DNA of 64,000 bases from the NCBI RefSeq assembly GCF_006491595.2, contig NZ_VEVQ02000003.1, positions 62,001 through 126,000 of the forward strand, given 5' to 3'. The stretch is from Flavobacterium jejuense (lineage in GTDB: Bacteria > Bacteroidota > Bacteroidia > Flavobacteriales > Flavobacteriaceae). Below the pieces are notes generated by a model. That model worked only from the letters and a program-made list of their open reading frames with translations. It was not told where the DNA came from and did no database searches. Position 1 is the stretch's first letter; the number at the start of each line of letters is the position of its first letter. The translations under genes and the position numbers were made by a program. Below are positions 50,531 to 59,138 of this stretch, piece by piece.

Positions 50531-50555
50531 ATTATTTTAGTTACTATTTATTAGC

Positions 50556-50563
50556 AAATGTAA
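50556..50563 (-). promoter_or_regulatory. Candidate -7 promoter element for ftsY
   Basis: Minus strand reads TACATTTG, 25 bases before the ftsY start and just behind the r-protein terminator, so ftsY may be transcribed separately. Confidence 0.5.
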
Positions 50564-50570
50564 AAATAAA

Positions 50571-50599
50571 AAAGCTACTTTCAAATGAAAGTAGCTTTT
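50571..50599 (-). terminator. Terminator between DUF4295 and ftsY
   Basis: AAAAGCTACTT pairs with AAGTAGCTTTT; on the minus strand a T-rich run follows. It closes the r-protein genes. Confidence 0.85.
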
Positions 50600-50621
50600 C
50601 TATATAATTGAAAAAAAAGAA

Positions 50622-50774
50622 TTATTTCTTTTTTAAGAATTCATCAACTAGTTCAGGAGCCATAACTGATTCTACGAATGTGTAAGCACCTGTTTTAGGA
50701 GACTTAACCATTTTAATAGCTTTGGTTAATCTCTTTGAAGAAGTTTGTAAAGTTGCTACGGTTTTCTTTGCCAT
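50622..50774 (-). CDS. DUF4295 small basic protein
   Basis: 50 residues, lysine-rich: starts MAKKTVATLQTSSKRLTKAI and ends VDEFLKKK. Such small basic proteins are regularly encoded next to rpmG in Bacteroidetes and annotated DUF4295; ribosome association is a natural guess. It is too short for default ORF thresholds. It follows rpmG by about 8 bases. Confidence 0.88.
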   Translation of the reverse strand: MAKKTVATLQTSSKRLTKAIKMVKSPKTGAYTFVESVMAPELVDEFLKKK

Positions 50775-50782
50775 GACTTATA

Positions 50783-50965
50783 TTATTTAATTTCTTTATG
50801 AACTGTTACTTTTTTCAAGATTGGATTAAATTTTTTAATCTCTAATCTATCTGGAGTATTTTTTTTGTTTTTAGTAGTAATGTAACGAGAAGTTCCTGCT
50901 ACACCAGACGCTTTGTGCTCTGTACACTCTAAAATAACTTGGATTCTATTGCCTTTCTTTGCCAT
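50783..50965 (-). CDS. rpmG: 50S ribosomal protein L33
   Basis: 60 residues: [60 protein letters not shown] text matches bL33 throughout (cited in parts: [29 protein letters not shown]). The zinc-binding CxxC pairs are absent, so it is the zinc-independent form. It is second in the rpmB-rpmG-DUF4295 unit. Confidence 0.97.
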   Translation of the reverse strand: MAKKGNRIQVILECTEHKASGVAGTSRYITTKNKKNTPDRLEIKKFNPILKKVTVHKEIK

Positions 50966-50997
50966 CTTGATATATTATTAAGGATTCTTGGAATTAA

Positions 50998-51234
50998 TTA
51001 TTTAATCATTCCGTCTGCTTTTGCTTTTTTAAGAACAGCAGCAATACCATTTTTATTGATTGTCTTTAATGCAGATGTAGAAACCTTTAAGGTTACCCAT
51101 CTATCTTCTTCAGCAATATAAAAACGCTTTTTAAATAAATTAACAGAGAATTTTCTCTTAGTTTTATTCATAGCGTGAGAAACATTGTTCCCTACCATTG
51201 CTCTTTTACCTGTAAGTTCACAAACTCTTGACAT
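50998..51234 (-). CDS. rpmB: 50S ribosomal protein L28
   Basis: 78 residues, the usual size. The start [20 protein letters not shown] and the segment [20 protein letters not shown] are diagnostic of bL28. Leads the r-protein unit; rpmG follows after 32 bases. Confidence 0.97.
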   Translation of the reverse strand: MSRVCELTGKRAMVGNNVSHAMNKTKRKFSVNLFKKRFYIAEEDRWVTLKVSTSALKTINKNGIAAVLKKAKADGMIK

Positions 51235-51313
51235 TATTTATACTCTTTATTTCGTTATTCAAAATCAGGGTGCAAAGAAACAAAATTGAATCCAATTACA
51301 CAACAATCTTTTA

Positions 51314-52561
51314 TTAATTTTTCAAAATTTCTTTATAAAGTAATTCGAACGCTTTATTTACTGCTCTTCCAATCACCTTTTCACGAGGTTGACCAAAATT
51401 AAATTGCTCACAATAAACCTCTTTAGGAGTTGCAAGCGCAATGTAAACCGTACCTGTTTTAGCATCAGAATCCCCTTTATTTGGCCCTGCATTTCCTGTT
51501 GTCGCTATGGCATAATCGGTATGAAATAATTTCTGAGATTGCAAAGCCATATTTTTAGCAACTTCTTCACTTACTACTGAAAAATTAGTAATCAAACTTT
51601 CATCAACACCTAATATTTTTATTTTAGCTTCGGTAGCATAACTTACTATACTTCCTTTAAAATAAGAAGAAGCTCCTGAAATTGATGTTATAACTTCTGC
51701 CATTTTACCTCCTGTACAACTTTCTGCTAATGATAACGTTACTTCTCTTTCCTTTAAAAGCTTTCCAACTACAATTTCAATAGACTCATCTTCATCAATA
51801 CCTATAATTATTTCCCCTATCAACCTATACAATTCTTTAATTTGAATTTCTAAAGCTTCTAACAAATCCTTTTCGTTTTCTCCTCTCGCCGTTAATCTTA
51901 ACCTTACTCTACCTGGGGCTGGCAAATAAGCTAACTTTATATACTTTGGTAAATTATCTTCCCAATCTTCTATTTGCTCTGCTATTAAGCTTTCACCTCT
52001 TCCATAAGTCATAATCGTTTTATGAACAATATATGGTCTTTTAAATCGCTGAATCAATTGAGGAACAACCTCGTGATCGACAAGGTATTTCATCTCATAT
52101 GGCACTCCTGGCAAGGAAACAAAAACAGTATTTTCCTTTTCCATCCACATTCCTGGAGCCGTACCCATTTTATTAAACAGAATCTTTGCTTTTGAAGGAA
52201 CTAAAGCTTGCTCTTTATTAATTTGTGAAATTGGTCGTCTGTAAAAACTTTCAATCAAATCTCTTACATGTTCTAAGACAGAAGTATTTTCAACTAATTC
52301 ATCTTCAAAATAATCACAGAATGTTTTTTTAGTAATATCATCTTTTGTTGGGCCTAAACCACCAGTCATAATTACAACATCTACCTTATTTTGAAAATAA
52401 AAAAGTGTATTTAAAATATGTTGTTTATCATCAGAAATAGAAATCATTTCATGAGTTGCAATTCCTATTTTGTCTAATGCTTTTGCAATGTATGATGAAT
52501 TCGTATCTATTATTTGACCAATGAGAATTTCATCCCCAATGGTAACAATTGCAGCTTTCAT
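51314..52561 (-). CDS. CinA family protein
   Basis: 415 residues with two domains. The N-terminal MoCF-like domain (1-170) has [18 protein letters not shown] and [11 protein letters not shown]; the C-terminal amidase domain (about 255-415) has [16 protein letters not shown] and [12 protein letters not shown]. The C-terminal domain deamidates nicotinamide mononucleotide in pyridine nucleotide recycling; the N-terminal part is linked to ADP-ribose pyrophosphatase activity. It is followed upstream by an Hpt gene at 12 bases, so they are co-transcribed. Confidence 0.93.
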   Translation of the reverse strand: MKAAIVTIGDEILIGQIIDTNSSYIAKALDKIGIATHEMISISDDKQHILNTLFYFQNKVDVVIMTGGLGPTKDDITKKTFCDYFEDELVENTSVLEHVRDLIESFYRRPISQINKEQALVPSKAKILFNKMGTAPGMWMEKENTVFVSLPGVPYEMKYLVDHEVVPQLIQRFKRPYIVHKTIMTYGRGESLIAEQIEDWEDNLPKYIKLAYLPAPGRVRLRLTARGENEKDLLEALEIQIKELYRLIGEIIIGIDEDESIEIVVGKLLKEREVTLSLAESCTGGKMAEVITSISGASSYFKGSIVSYATEAKIKILGVDESLITNFSVVSEEVAKNMALQSQKLFHTDYAIATTGNAGPNKGDSDAKTGTVYIALATPKEVYCEQFNFGQPREKVIGRAVNKAFELLYKEILKN

Positions 52562-52573
52562 AAAATATTTAGG

Positions 52574-52918
52574 TTATATTTTGAAATCCTTCTTCAATTC
52601 TTTGATTGCTAAATCTACTCTATCTTTAAGAGATTTATAGACTTCTTTAACATCTTTCTTTTTACCTTCAGATTTTGCCCATGTCATAACCTGAATATTT
52701 TCATCATAAGCCATATCCATTCCTAATAAATCTAAAGATGGTTTAATCTTATGTGCTGCAGCATAAGTTCTAGAATAATCTTTTTCTTCAATACCTATCT
52801 TTATAGACTTTATCTCATCAGGTACTTCCTGTAAAAAAAGATTCACAATTTGAAGTGCAAACTCAACATCGTTCTCGGAAATCTCATACACTTTAGATAA
52901 ATTGTACTGTAATGCCAT
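52574..52918 (-). CDS. Histidine phosphotransfer (Hpt) domain protein
   Basis: 114 residues, all-helical. The phosphoacceptor is H56 in YAAAHKIKPSLDLLG, the Hpt signature (HxxKxxxxxxG). It relays phosphate between a hybrid kinase and a response regulator, but neither partner lies beside it. It is placed between the FAH and CinA genes with short gaps. Confidence 0.9.
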   Translation of the reverse strand: MALQYNLSKVYEISENDVEFALQIVNLFLQEVPDEIKSIKIGIEEKDYSRTYAAAHKIKPSLDLLGMDMAYDENIQVMTWAKSEGKKKDVKEVYKSLKDRVDLAIKELKKDFKI

Positions 52919-52924
52919 ATTATT

Positions 52925-53536
52925 TTATTTAACTTGAATCTTGAACATTTGATTATTTTCTACAAACCCTTCTAAAACATCTCCTGCTGATACAGAAGCT
53001 ACTCCTTTTGGTGTTCCAGTAAAGATTACATCACCTTTTTTTAGAGTGAAAAATTGAGAAACATAAGCTATTATCTCATCAATTTTCCAGAGCATTAATG
53101 AAGAGTTTCCAGTTTGAACAACAACCCCATTACTTCTTAACTCAAAGTTAATATTTTCTAATGATGAAAACGATTTTTTCGGTAAAAAGCCTCCAATAAT
53201 CGCTGAATGGTCAAATGCCTTTGCTTTTTCCCATGGCAACCCTTTTGCTTTTAACTCATTTTGCAAATCTCTTGCCGTAAAATCGATTCCTAAGCCAATT
53301 TCTTCATAATAATTAGAAGCAAATTTTGGATTAATATACTTTCCAACCTTACATATCTTAACTAAGATTTCTACTTCATGATGTACATCATTACTAAAAT
53401 CTGGAATATAAAAAGGAGTTTTCTTTGGCAAAACTGCAGTTTCTGGTTTTAAAAAGATAACTGGCTCTGTTGGTTTTTCATTATTTAATTCAGAAATATG
53501 GTCCACATAATTACGACCTATGCAAATTATTTTCAT
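52925..53536 (-). CDS. Fumarylacetoacetate hydrolase family protein
   Basis: 203 residues. The FAH core is recognisable from KIICIGRNYVDHISELNNEKPTEPVIFLKP, the metal-binding VHHEVEILVKI (E-x-E), and DVIFTGTPKGVASVSAGDVL. Such enzymes hydrolyse or decarboxylate acylpyruvates or oxaloacetate. The exact substrate is unknown. Co-directional with the Hpt gene 6 bases away. Confidence 0.92.
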   Translation of the reverse strand: MKIICIGRNYVDHISELNNEKPTEPVIFLKPETAVLPKKTPFYIPDFSNDVHHEVEILVKICKVGKYINPKFASNYYEEIGLGIDFTARDLQNELKAKGLPWEKAKAFDHSAIIGGFLPKKSFSSLENINFELRSNGVVVQTGNSSLMLWKIDEIIAYVSQFFTLKKGDVIFTGTPKGVASVSAGDVLEGFVENNQMFKIQVK

Positions 53537-53591
53537 TCTTTTAATTGTTGGATCAGTTGAAATAATTAACTAATTACACACTACTAGTCAC

Positions 53592-54362
53592 TTATTTAGT
53601 ATTTAACTTTCTAAGTTTAATTGCTGTTAAAACTTTTTTAGTATATAAGGGAAAATCTGCGTTTTGCAACCAACTAAAATAACCAGGTTCTTTATCTAAA
53701 ACTTCTTCCACTAAAATACCTTTATGCTTTCCAAAAGAGAACACTTCTTTCCCTTCTTTATTTAAAATAATAAAACCAGCAAAATCGACCGATTTTTTTC
53801 GAGTAGTATATTCAGACAAGACTTTCATATCATTTTCTAAATCTTCGTATCTATCTAATTGAGCCTTTAATATTTCATAAGTTGCCATCGTATCTGCTTC
53901 AGCGCTGTGTGCATTTTCTAAGCTTTCGTTACAATAGAATTTATAAGCAGCACTTAAGGTACGTTCTTCTTTTTTATGAAATATAGTTTGTATATCAACT
54001 GAAACCCTGTTTTTCATATCAAAATCTACTCCTGCTCTTAACATCTCTTCGGCCAATAAAGGAATATCAAATCGATCTGAATTAAAACCGGCTAAATCAG
54101 AATCTTTTATCATATTATATACGTGAGAAGCTAATTCGCTAAAAGTAGGTTCATTAGCAACTTTCTCATTTGTAATTCCATGCACAGCTGTCGTTTGAGA
54201 AGGAATAGGAATAGTAGGATTCACTAACCAAGTTTTACTTTCTTTATTACCATTTGGATAAACTTTAAATACTGATATTTCTACTATTCTATCTCTTGCA
54301 ACATCAATTCCAGTAGTTTCTAGATCAAAAAAGCAAATAGGTCTATTGAGTTTTAATTCCAT
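53592..54362 (-). CDS. DnaQ-type 3'-5' exonuclease
   Basis: 256 residues from ATG 54362 (MELKLNRPICFFDLETTG); an 18-residue hydrophobic upstream extension is in-frame but would be unusual. Exonuclease motifs: D13 and E15 in FFDLETTGID, ExoII in AGFNSDRFDIPLLAEE, ExoIII region HSAEADTMATYEIL with the DEDDh His. The C-terminal part (about 195-256) resembles a small ligand or DNA-binding tail (FSFGKHKGILVEEV). It may be an accessory proofreading or RNA-processing exonuclease. Confidence 0.9.
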   Translation of the reverse strand: MELKLNRPICFFDLETTGIDVARDRIVEISVFKVYPNGNKESKTWLVNPTIPIPSQTTAVHGITNEKVANEPTFSELASHVYNMIKDSDLAGFNSDRFDIPLLAEEMLRAGVDFDMKNRVSVDIQTIFHKKEERTLSAAYKFYCNESLENAHSAEADTMATYEILKAQLDRYEDLENDMKVLSEYTTRKKSVDFAGFIILNKEGKEVFSFGKHKGILVEEVLDKEPGYFSWLQNADFPLYTKKVLTAIKLRKLNTK

Positions 54363-54381
54363 TGTTTGTTTTATTTGTTTG

Positions 54382-54389
54382 CAAAGATA
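54382..54389 (-). promoter_or_regulatory. Candidate -7 promoter element for exonuclease gene
   Basis: Minus strand reads TATCTTTG, 20 bases before the start and directly behind the terminator of the upstream E2 gene. Confidence 0.55.
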
Positions 54390-54409
54390 AAATATAAAAA
54401 ATAAAAAAA

Positions 54410-54435
54410 CCGACAAGCTTTTTCAAACTTGTCGG
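54410..54435 (-). terminator. Terminator after the E2 gene
   Basis: CCGACAAG pairs with CTTGTCGG; on the minus strand TTTTTTTATT follows. It lies 20 bases behind the E2 stop. Confidence 0.88.
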
Positions 54436-54455
54436 GTAAATAAAAAATTTATTTA

Positions 54456-55781
54456 TTAAATGTCTCTATTTATATCCCAAGCTTCTAAATACTCAGCCAC
54501 TCTTTTTACAAAACTTCCTCCAAGTGCTCCATCTACTACTCTGTGATCATAAGAATGAGATAAAAACATTTTTTGACGAATACCAATAAAATCTCCTTCT
54601 GGAGTTTCTATAACAGCAGGTACTTTTCTAATAGCTCCTAGTGCTAAAATTCCGACTTGAGGTTGGTTTATGATTGGTGTACCAAAAACAGATCCAAAAG
54701 TTCCTACATTCGTAACTGTGTAAGTTCCTCCTTGGGTATCGTCTGGTTTTAATTTTCCCGTTCTTGCTCTATTCGCTAAATCATTAACTGTTTTAGCCAT
54801 CCCTACTAGATTCAGTTGATCAGCATTTTTAATTACAGGAACAATTAAATTTCCGTTTGGCAAAGCTGCAGCCATTCCTAAATTTATATTTTTCTTCTTT
54901 ATGATATAATCACCGTCTACAGAAATATTCATTCCAGGAAAATCTTTTAATGCTTTAGCAACAACTTCCATAAAAATAGGAGTAAAAGTCAATTTCTCAC
55001 CTTCTCTTTTTTCAAAAGGTCCTTTTACTTTATCTCGCCATTTTACAATATTAGTAACATCAACTTCAATAAAAGATTGCACGTGTGCAGAAGTTTGCAC
55101 AGACTCAATCATGTATTTTGAAATTAACTTACGCATTCTGTCCATTTCAACAATTTCATCACCACCATTAACAGAAACTGGAGCTACTGTAGCTACTTGT
55201 TTTGACGAAGCAATTGGAGCTGCCTTTTGCGTTTCCACTACAGTCTTTTGTTCTACAACAGGATTAGCAGTAACTCTATTTTTTATATAATTTAAAATAT
55301 CATCTTTATTGATACGACCATGCTTTCCAGAGCCTTCTAAAACTTCCAACTCTTCTAAAGAAACTCCTTCTTCTTTTGCAATATTTCTTACTAAAGGAGA
55401 GAAAAACTTATCTGAATCAGAATAATCAGCAACTATTGTTTGAGAAGTACCTGCTGTTTCCTTCGCAGCTTGAACTGTTTCCTCTACTACTATAGCCGTT
55501 TCCTCTACATTTTGTTCCTGAGTACTAATTTCAACCTCACCCTCTGTTTCAATAATTGCAATTGTTTGCCCAACTTGGACTACATCGTCTACATTAAAAA
55601 GTATTTCAACAAGTGTTCCTGCAACTTCAGAAGGCACCTCACTATCTACTTTATCAGTAGCTATTTCAAGGACTGCCTCATCCATTTCAATTTTTTCTCC
55701 AACCTTCTTTAACCAGTTAGTTACTGTTGCTTCAGCAACACTTTCTCCCATTTTAGGTAATTTCAATTCAAACTTTGCCAT
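54456..55781 (-). CDS. 2-oxo acid dehydrogenase E2 component (dihydrolipoamide acyltransferase)
   Basis: 441 residues. The lipoyl domain (1-77) has K44 in EIATDKVDSEVP; a long variable linker follows, then the E3-binding domain (about 130-170, FFSPLVRNIAKEEGVSLEELEVLEGSGKHGRI) and the catalytic domain with SHSYDHRVVDGALGG at the end. The MAKFELKLPKMGES start is what I associate with the branched-chain oxo acid dehydrogenase rather than the 2-oxoglutarate or pyruvate complex, but subtype is uncertain. E1 and E3 genes are not adjacent. Confidence 0.92.
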   Translation of the reverse strand: MAKFELKLPKMGESVAEATVTNWLKKVGEKIEMDEAVLEIATDKVDSEVPSEVAGTLVEILFNVDDVVQVGQTIAIIETEGEVEISTQEQNVEETAIVVEETVQAAKETAGTSQTIVADYSDSDKFFSPLVRNIAKEEGVSLEELEVLEGSGKHGRINKDDILNYIKNRVTANPVVEQKTVVETQKAAPIASSKQVATVAPVSVNGGDEIVEMDRMRKLISKYMIESVQTSAHVQSFIEVDVTNIVKWRDKVKGPFEKREGEKLTFTPIFMEVVAKALKDFPGMNISVDGDYIIKKKNINLGMAAALPNGNLIVPVIKNADQLNLVGMAKTVNDLANRARTGKLKPDDTQGGTYTVTNVGTFGSVFGTPIINQPQVGILALGAIRKVPAVIETPEGDFIGIRQKMFLSHSYDHRVVDGALGGSFVKRVAEYLEAWDINRDI

Positions 55782-55818
55782 ATTTCTAAACTAAAGTTGT
55801 TTTTCTGTATTTGTTTTG

Positions 55819-55826
55819 CAAAAATA
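55819..55826 (-). promoter_or_regulatory. Candidate -7 promoter element for the E2 gene
   Basis: Minus strand reads TATTTTTG, 37 bases before the start codon. Confidence 0.42.
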
Positions 55827-55860
55827 ATAAAAATAAGATGTATTTATCAAGAATTTAATA

Positions 55861-56994
55861 TTATTTTAAAGCAATATAACTTCCCCCTCTATCGTTTGAA
55901 CTATAACTACCAATCATAAAGTTCGAGGAAGGAAAAAAATTCTTGTAAGTAATATTTTTACTCTTATTTAATTGCATAAAATTAATAATTTCTTGGTAAC
56001 TGAAATCATCCACATCAAATATAATTTCAACATTCTTACCTTTCATAACTTTAAACAACTCTAATGAAGTCAAATAGCTTACTGGTTTACCCAATTGTAA
56101 ATTCATTTTTTTTTTGGTAAAGACAACATAACTATCAATTTTTACAATAATTTCTTTTTGTTGATGTTTTTTTAAAAGTGCAAAAAACAAACTACCAAAT
56201 TGCATCATTACATCAAAAAAGAAAGATTTTTTAAAATGCTTCTTATAAAAAAACTGCATGGCTTCACTAAAACGCTTCATATAAGTACCATCTCTTACTG
56301 TACTTTCTCCTTTATAATGAATCACAGTTGTTTCATGATGATAATAATTTTGAAAACCTTTTTGAAGTACCATATAACTCAAATCAATATCATCAGAATA
56401 CATAAAACACTCTTCATCAAATCCACCCAATTCTAAATAAAGACTTTTTTTCATCATCATAAAAGCACCAACAAGAATATCTACCTTTCCAGATTCGTTT
56501 TCAGTAATATGTTGTGCATAATATTGGTTAAACCAACTTATTTTTGAAAAAAACTTATATAACCCAAAAATCTTTGTAAAAGCAACCCAAGGAGTTGGAA
56601 CACCTCTTTTACTTTCTGGTAAAAAATTCCCTGTTCCATCAATAAGTTTACAACCTATTATTCCAGTGTTCTTTTGCCAATTTTCAGTTTTCAGTATTTT
56701 TGTAAATGTATCTTCTGAAACAACCGTATCTGGATTTAAAATACATATATATTCTCCTTTTGCTTCTGCTACACCTATATTATTTCCTTTTGGGAAACCC
56801 AAGTTTTGATTATTTTCAATCAATTTTACATTTGGAAATCGAGTCTTCATCATTTCACAACTATCATCTGATGAATTATTATCTATCACAATAACCTCTC
56901 CATCAATAGTTTCCAAAGCTTTCTGAACACTACTCACGCATTGCTCTAAGAAATAGCGGACATTATAATTAAGTATAATTACTGACAATTGCAT
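55861..56994 (-). CDS. Family 2 glycosyltransferase
   Basis: 377 residues. The GT-A fold starts VIILNYNVRYFLEQCVSSVQ with VIVIDNNSSDDS, and the metal-binding NPDT of YICILNPDTVV; the pattern ENNQNLGFPKGNNIGVAEAKG and CFMYSDDIDLSYMVLQKGFQ is typical of WcaA/rhamnosyltransferase-like GT2 enzymes. A C-terminal region of about 150 residues is less conserved. Acceptor and sugar are unknown; surface polysaccharide or lipopolysaccharide synthesis is likely. Confidence 0.9.
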   Translation of the reverse strand: MQLSVIILNYNVRYFLEQCVSSVQKALETIDGEVIVIDNNSSDDSCEMMKTRFPNVKLIENNQNLGFPKGNNIGVAEAKGEYICILNPDTVVSEDTFTKILKTENWQKNTGIIGCKLIDGTGNFLPESKRGVPTPWVAFTKIFGLYKFFSKISWFNQYYAQHITENESGKVDILVGAFMMMKKSLYLELGGFDEECFMYSDDIDLSYMVLQKGFQNYYHHETTVIHYKGESTVRDGTYMKRFSEAMQFFYKKHFKKSFFFDVMMQFGSLFFALLKKHQQKEIIVKIDSYVVFTKKKMNLQLGKPVSYLTSLELFKVMKGKNVEIIFDVDDFSYQEIINFMQLNKSKNITYKNFFPSSNFMIGSYSSNDRGGSYIALK

Positions 56995-57103
56995 GTTGCG
57001 AATATAACTATTCTTACAAACTTTTAAAAAACTATTATTTATTGATTAGGCTTAATTAAAAAAAGGCAATATCTTCGGGGAGAAAATAAAATCTATTTAA
57101 AAA

Positions 57104-58954
57104 ATGAAAACTTTATTAAAAATTCTAATTCTATTTTTAACATTTTCCGCTTTTTCACAAGAAGAGATAAAAGCCAATTTTGACAAAAAAGAAGTCTACA
57201 TTACTATGCGAGATGGAGTAAAATTATTTACTGCTATTTACATCCCAAAAGACATTTCAAAAGACAACAAATATCCTTTTTTAATGCAACGAACGTGTTA
57301 TAGTATTGCTCCATATGGTGAAGATAATTTTAAAAAATCTTTAGGACCAAATTCCTTTTTACTAAAAGATAAATATATTTTTGTTTACCAAGATGTTAGA
57401 GGAAGATATATGAGTGAAGGTACATTTACTAATATGACTCCTCAAGTAGAACATTCAGGAAAGAATAATATTGATGAAAGTACAGATACTTATGATACTA
57501 TTGATTGGTTAGTGAAAAACATCAAGAACAACAATGGGAAAGCAGGTCAATACGGAACTTCTTATCCTGGTTTTTATACTGCTGTTGGCACATTAGCTAA
57601 TCATCCTGCTTTAGTAGCTTCTTCCCCACAAGCACCTATTTCCGATTTCTTTTTTGATGATTTTCATCACAATGGTGCTTTTTTAATGGGTTATTTCAAA
57701 ACATTTCCTGTTTTTGGAGTACAAAAAGCAAAAGCAGAAGACAAAGCTTGGTACATGGATCAATATATTAGACCAACTTCAAAAGACGGTTCTATTTTTT
57801 ATAATGAAATAGGTACTGTTAAAGAAGCAACCGATAAATATTACAAAGACAACTTTTTTATGCAAGAAGTTGTAACACATCCTAATTATGATGATTTCTG
57901 GCAAAAAAGAAACTTATTACCTCATTTAAAAGGAATTAATCATGCTGTAATGACTGTAGGTGGTTGGTTTGATGCAGAAGACCTATCAGGCCCTTTAAAC
58001 ATCTATAAAACGATTGAAAAAACAAGTCCAAAAGCAAAAAACACTATTGTAATGGGACCATTTTCTCATGGAGGTTGGGCTCGTGAAACTGGAAAACATT
58101 ATCACAATGACATTTACTTTGGAGACAGCATTGCTACTTTTTATCAAAAAAATATTGAATATAAATTCTTCAATCATTATTTAAAAGGAGATACAAAAAC
58201 GACTGTAGCTTTACCAGAAGCTTATATGTACAACACTGGTGAAAAAGAGTGGAATGAATTTGCTAATTGGCCTCCAAAAAATGCAACCAAACTTAATTTT
58301 TATTTGAATTCGAATGGAAAATTGGAAACAGATAAATCAGATAAAACTGCTTATAGCGAATACTACAGTGATCCAAACAATCCTGTTCCAAGTAGCATGA
58401 ATTATGCAGATTTTAATGGTTTTACACCAAGAAACTACATGAGTGAAGATCAGCGTTTTGCTCTTAGTCGTCCAGATGTAGTCACTTTTACCACTGATTA
58501 TTTAGCGGAAGATATCACTTTGGCAGGAGAAATAATGGCAAAATTAAAAATCGCCTCTTCTTCAACTGATGCAGATTTTGTGGTAAAACTAATTGATATT
58601 TATCCGCTTGACGAACCAGAAAACAAAGATAAACCTAATGTAATTTATGCAAATTACCATCAAATGGTACGTAGTGAAATTATGCCAGCTCGTTTTAGAA
58701 ACGGCTTTGAAAAACCAGAAGCTTTAACTCCAAATATAACTACAGCAGTAGACTTTAGATTGCAAGATGTTTTACATACTTTCAAAAAAGGACACAAAAT
58801 TCAAATTCAAATTCAAAGCACTTGGTATCCTTTGATGATGATCAATCCACAGAAATTTTTAGAAAATCCTTATTTAGCCAATAAAGAAGATTATACAAAA
58901 GCTTTTATAAAAATTTTCAATGATAGTTTTATTGAAGTGGAAATAATCAAATAA
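57104..58954 (+). CDS. CocE/NonD family acyl hydrolase (X-Pro dipeptidyl-peptidase S15 fold)
   Basis: 616 residues with a signal peptide (LLKILILFLTFSAFSQ). The catalytic Ser is S153 in QYGTSYPGFY, a GxSYxG motif; NPVPSS and the C-terminal jelly-roll (VTFTTDYLAEDITLAGEIMAKLKI) are typical of alpha-amino-acid ester hydrolases and glutaryl-7-ACA acylases. It is exported and probably hydrolyses an ester or amide of an amino acid or acyl group. A terminator with one G-U pair follows. Confidence 0.87.
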   Translation: MKTLLKILILFLTFSAFSQEEIKANFDKKEVYITMRDGVKLFTAIYIPKDISKDNKYPFLMQRTCYSIAPYGEDNFKKSLGPNSFLLKDKYIFVYQDVRGRYMSEGTFTNMTPQVEHSGKNNIDESTDTYDTIDWLVKNIKNNNGKAGQYGTSYPGFYTAVGTLANHPALVASSPQAPISDFFFDDFHHNGAFLMGYFKTFPVFGVQKAKAEDKAWYMDQYIRPTSKDGSIFYNEIGTVKEATDKYYKDNFFMQEVVTHPNYDDFWQKRNLLPHLKGINHAVMTVGGWFDAEDLSGPLNIYKTIEKTSPKAKNTIVMGPFSHGGWARETGKHYHNDIYFGDSIATFYQKNIEYKFFNHYLKGDTKTTVALPEAYMYNTGEKEWNEFANWPPKNATKLNFYLNSNGKLETDKSDKTAYSEYYSDPNNPVPSSMNYADFNGFTPRNYMSEDQRFALSRPDVVTFTTDYLAEDITLAGEIMAKLKIASSSTDADFVVKLIDIYPLDEPENKDKPNVIYANYHQMVRSEIMPARFRNGFEKPEALTPNITTAVDFRLQDVLHTFKKGHKIQIQIQSTWYPLMMINPQKFLENPYLANKEDYTKAFIKIFNDSFIEVEIIK

Positions 58955-58965
58955 AACTAAATGAG

Positions 58966-58993
58966 AAAGCTGTCTAAAATAGATAGCTTTTTT
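58966..58993 (+). terminator. Rho-independent terminator
   Basis: AAAGCTGTCT pairs with AGATAGCTTT (one G-U pair), 5-base loop, followed by a T-run, 11 bases after the CocE-like stop. Confidence 0.78.
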
Positions 58994-59076
58994 TATTTAT
59001 AAAAGTTTATTTATTATATCTCTATTTAATTTCGAAAACTTTTAAATTTTAAACTTTAAAGCTGAAACAAAAAAAT

Positions 59077-59084
59077 TACTTTTG
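59077..59084 (+). promoter_or_regulatory. Candidate -7 promoter element for Uup-like gene
   Basis: TACTTTTG, full consensus, 54 bases before the ATG at 59139. The short repeat-like ATTGACACATT lies between them at 59122-59132. Confidence 0.45.
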
Positions 59085-59138
59085 CATTTTCAAAACAATT
59101 GGCTGATGATGCCATTGAATAATTGACACATTACTTTT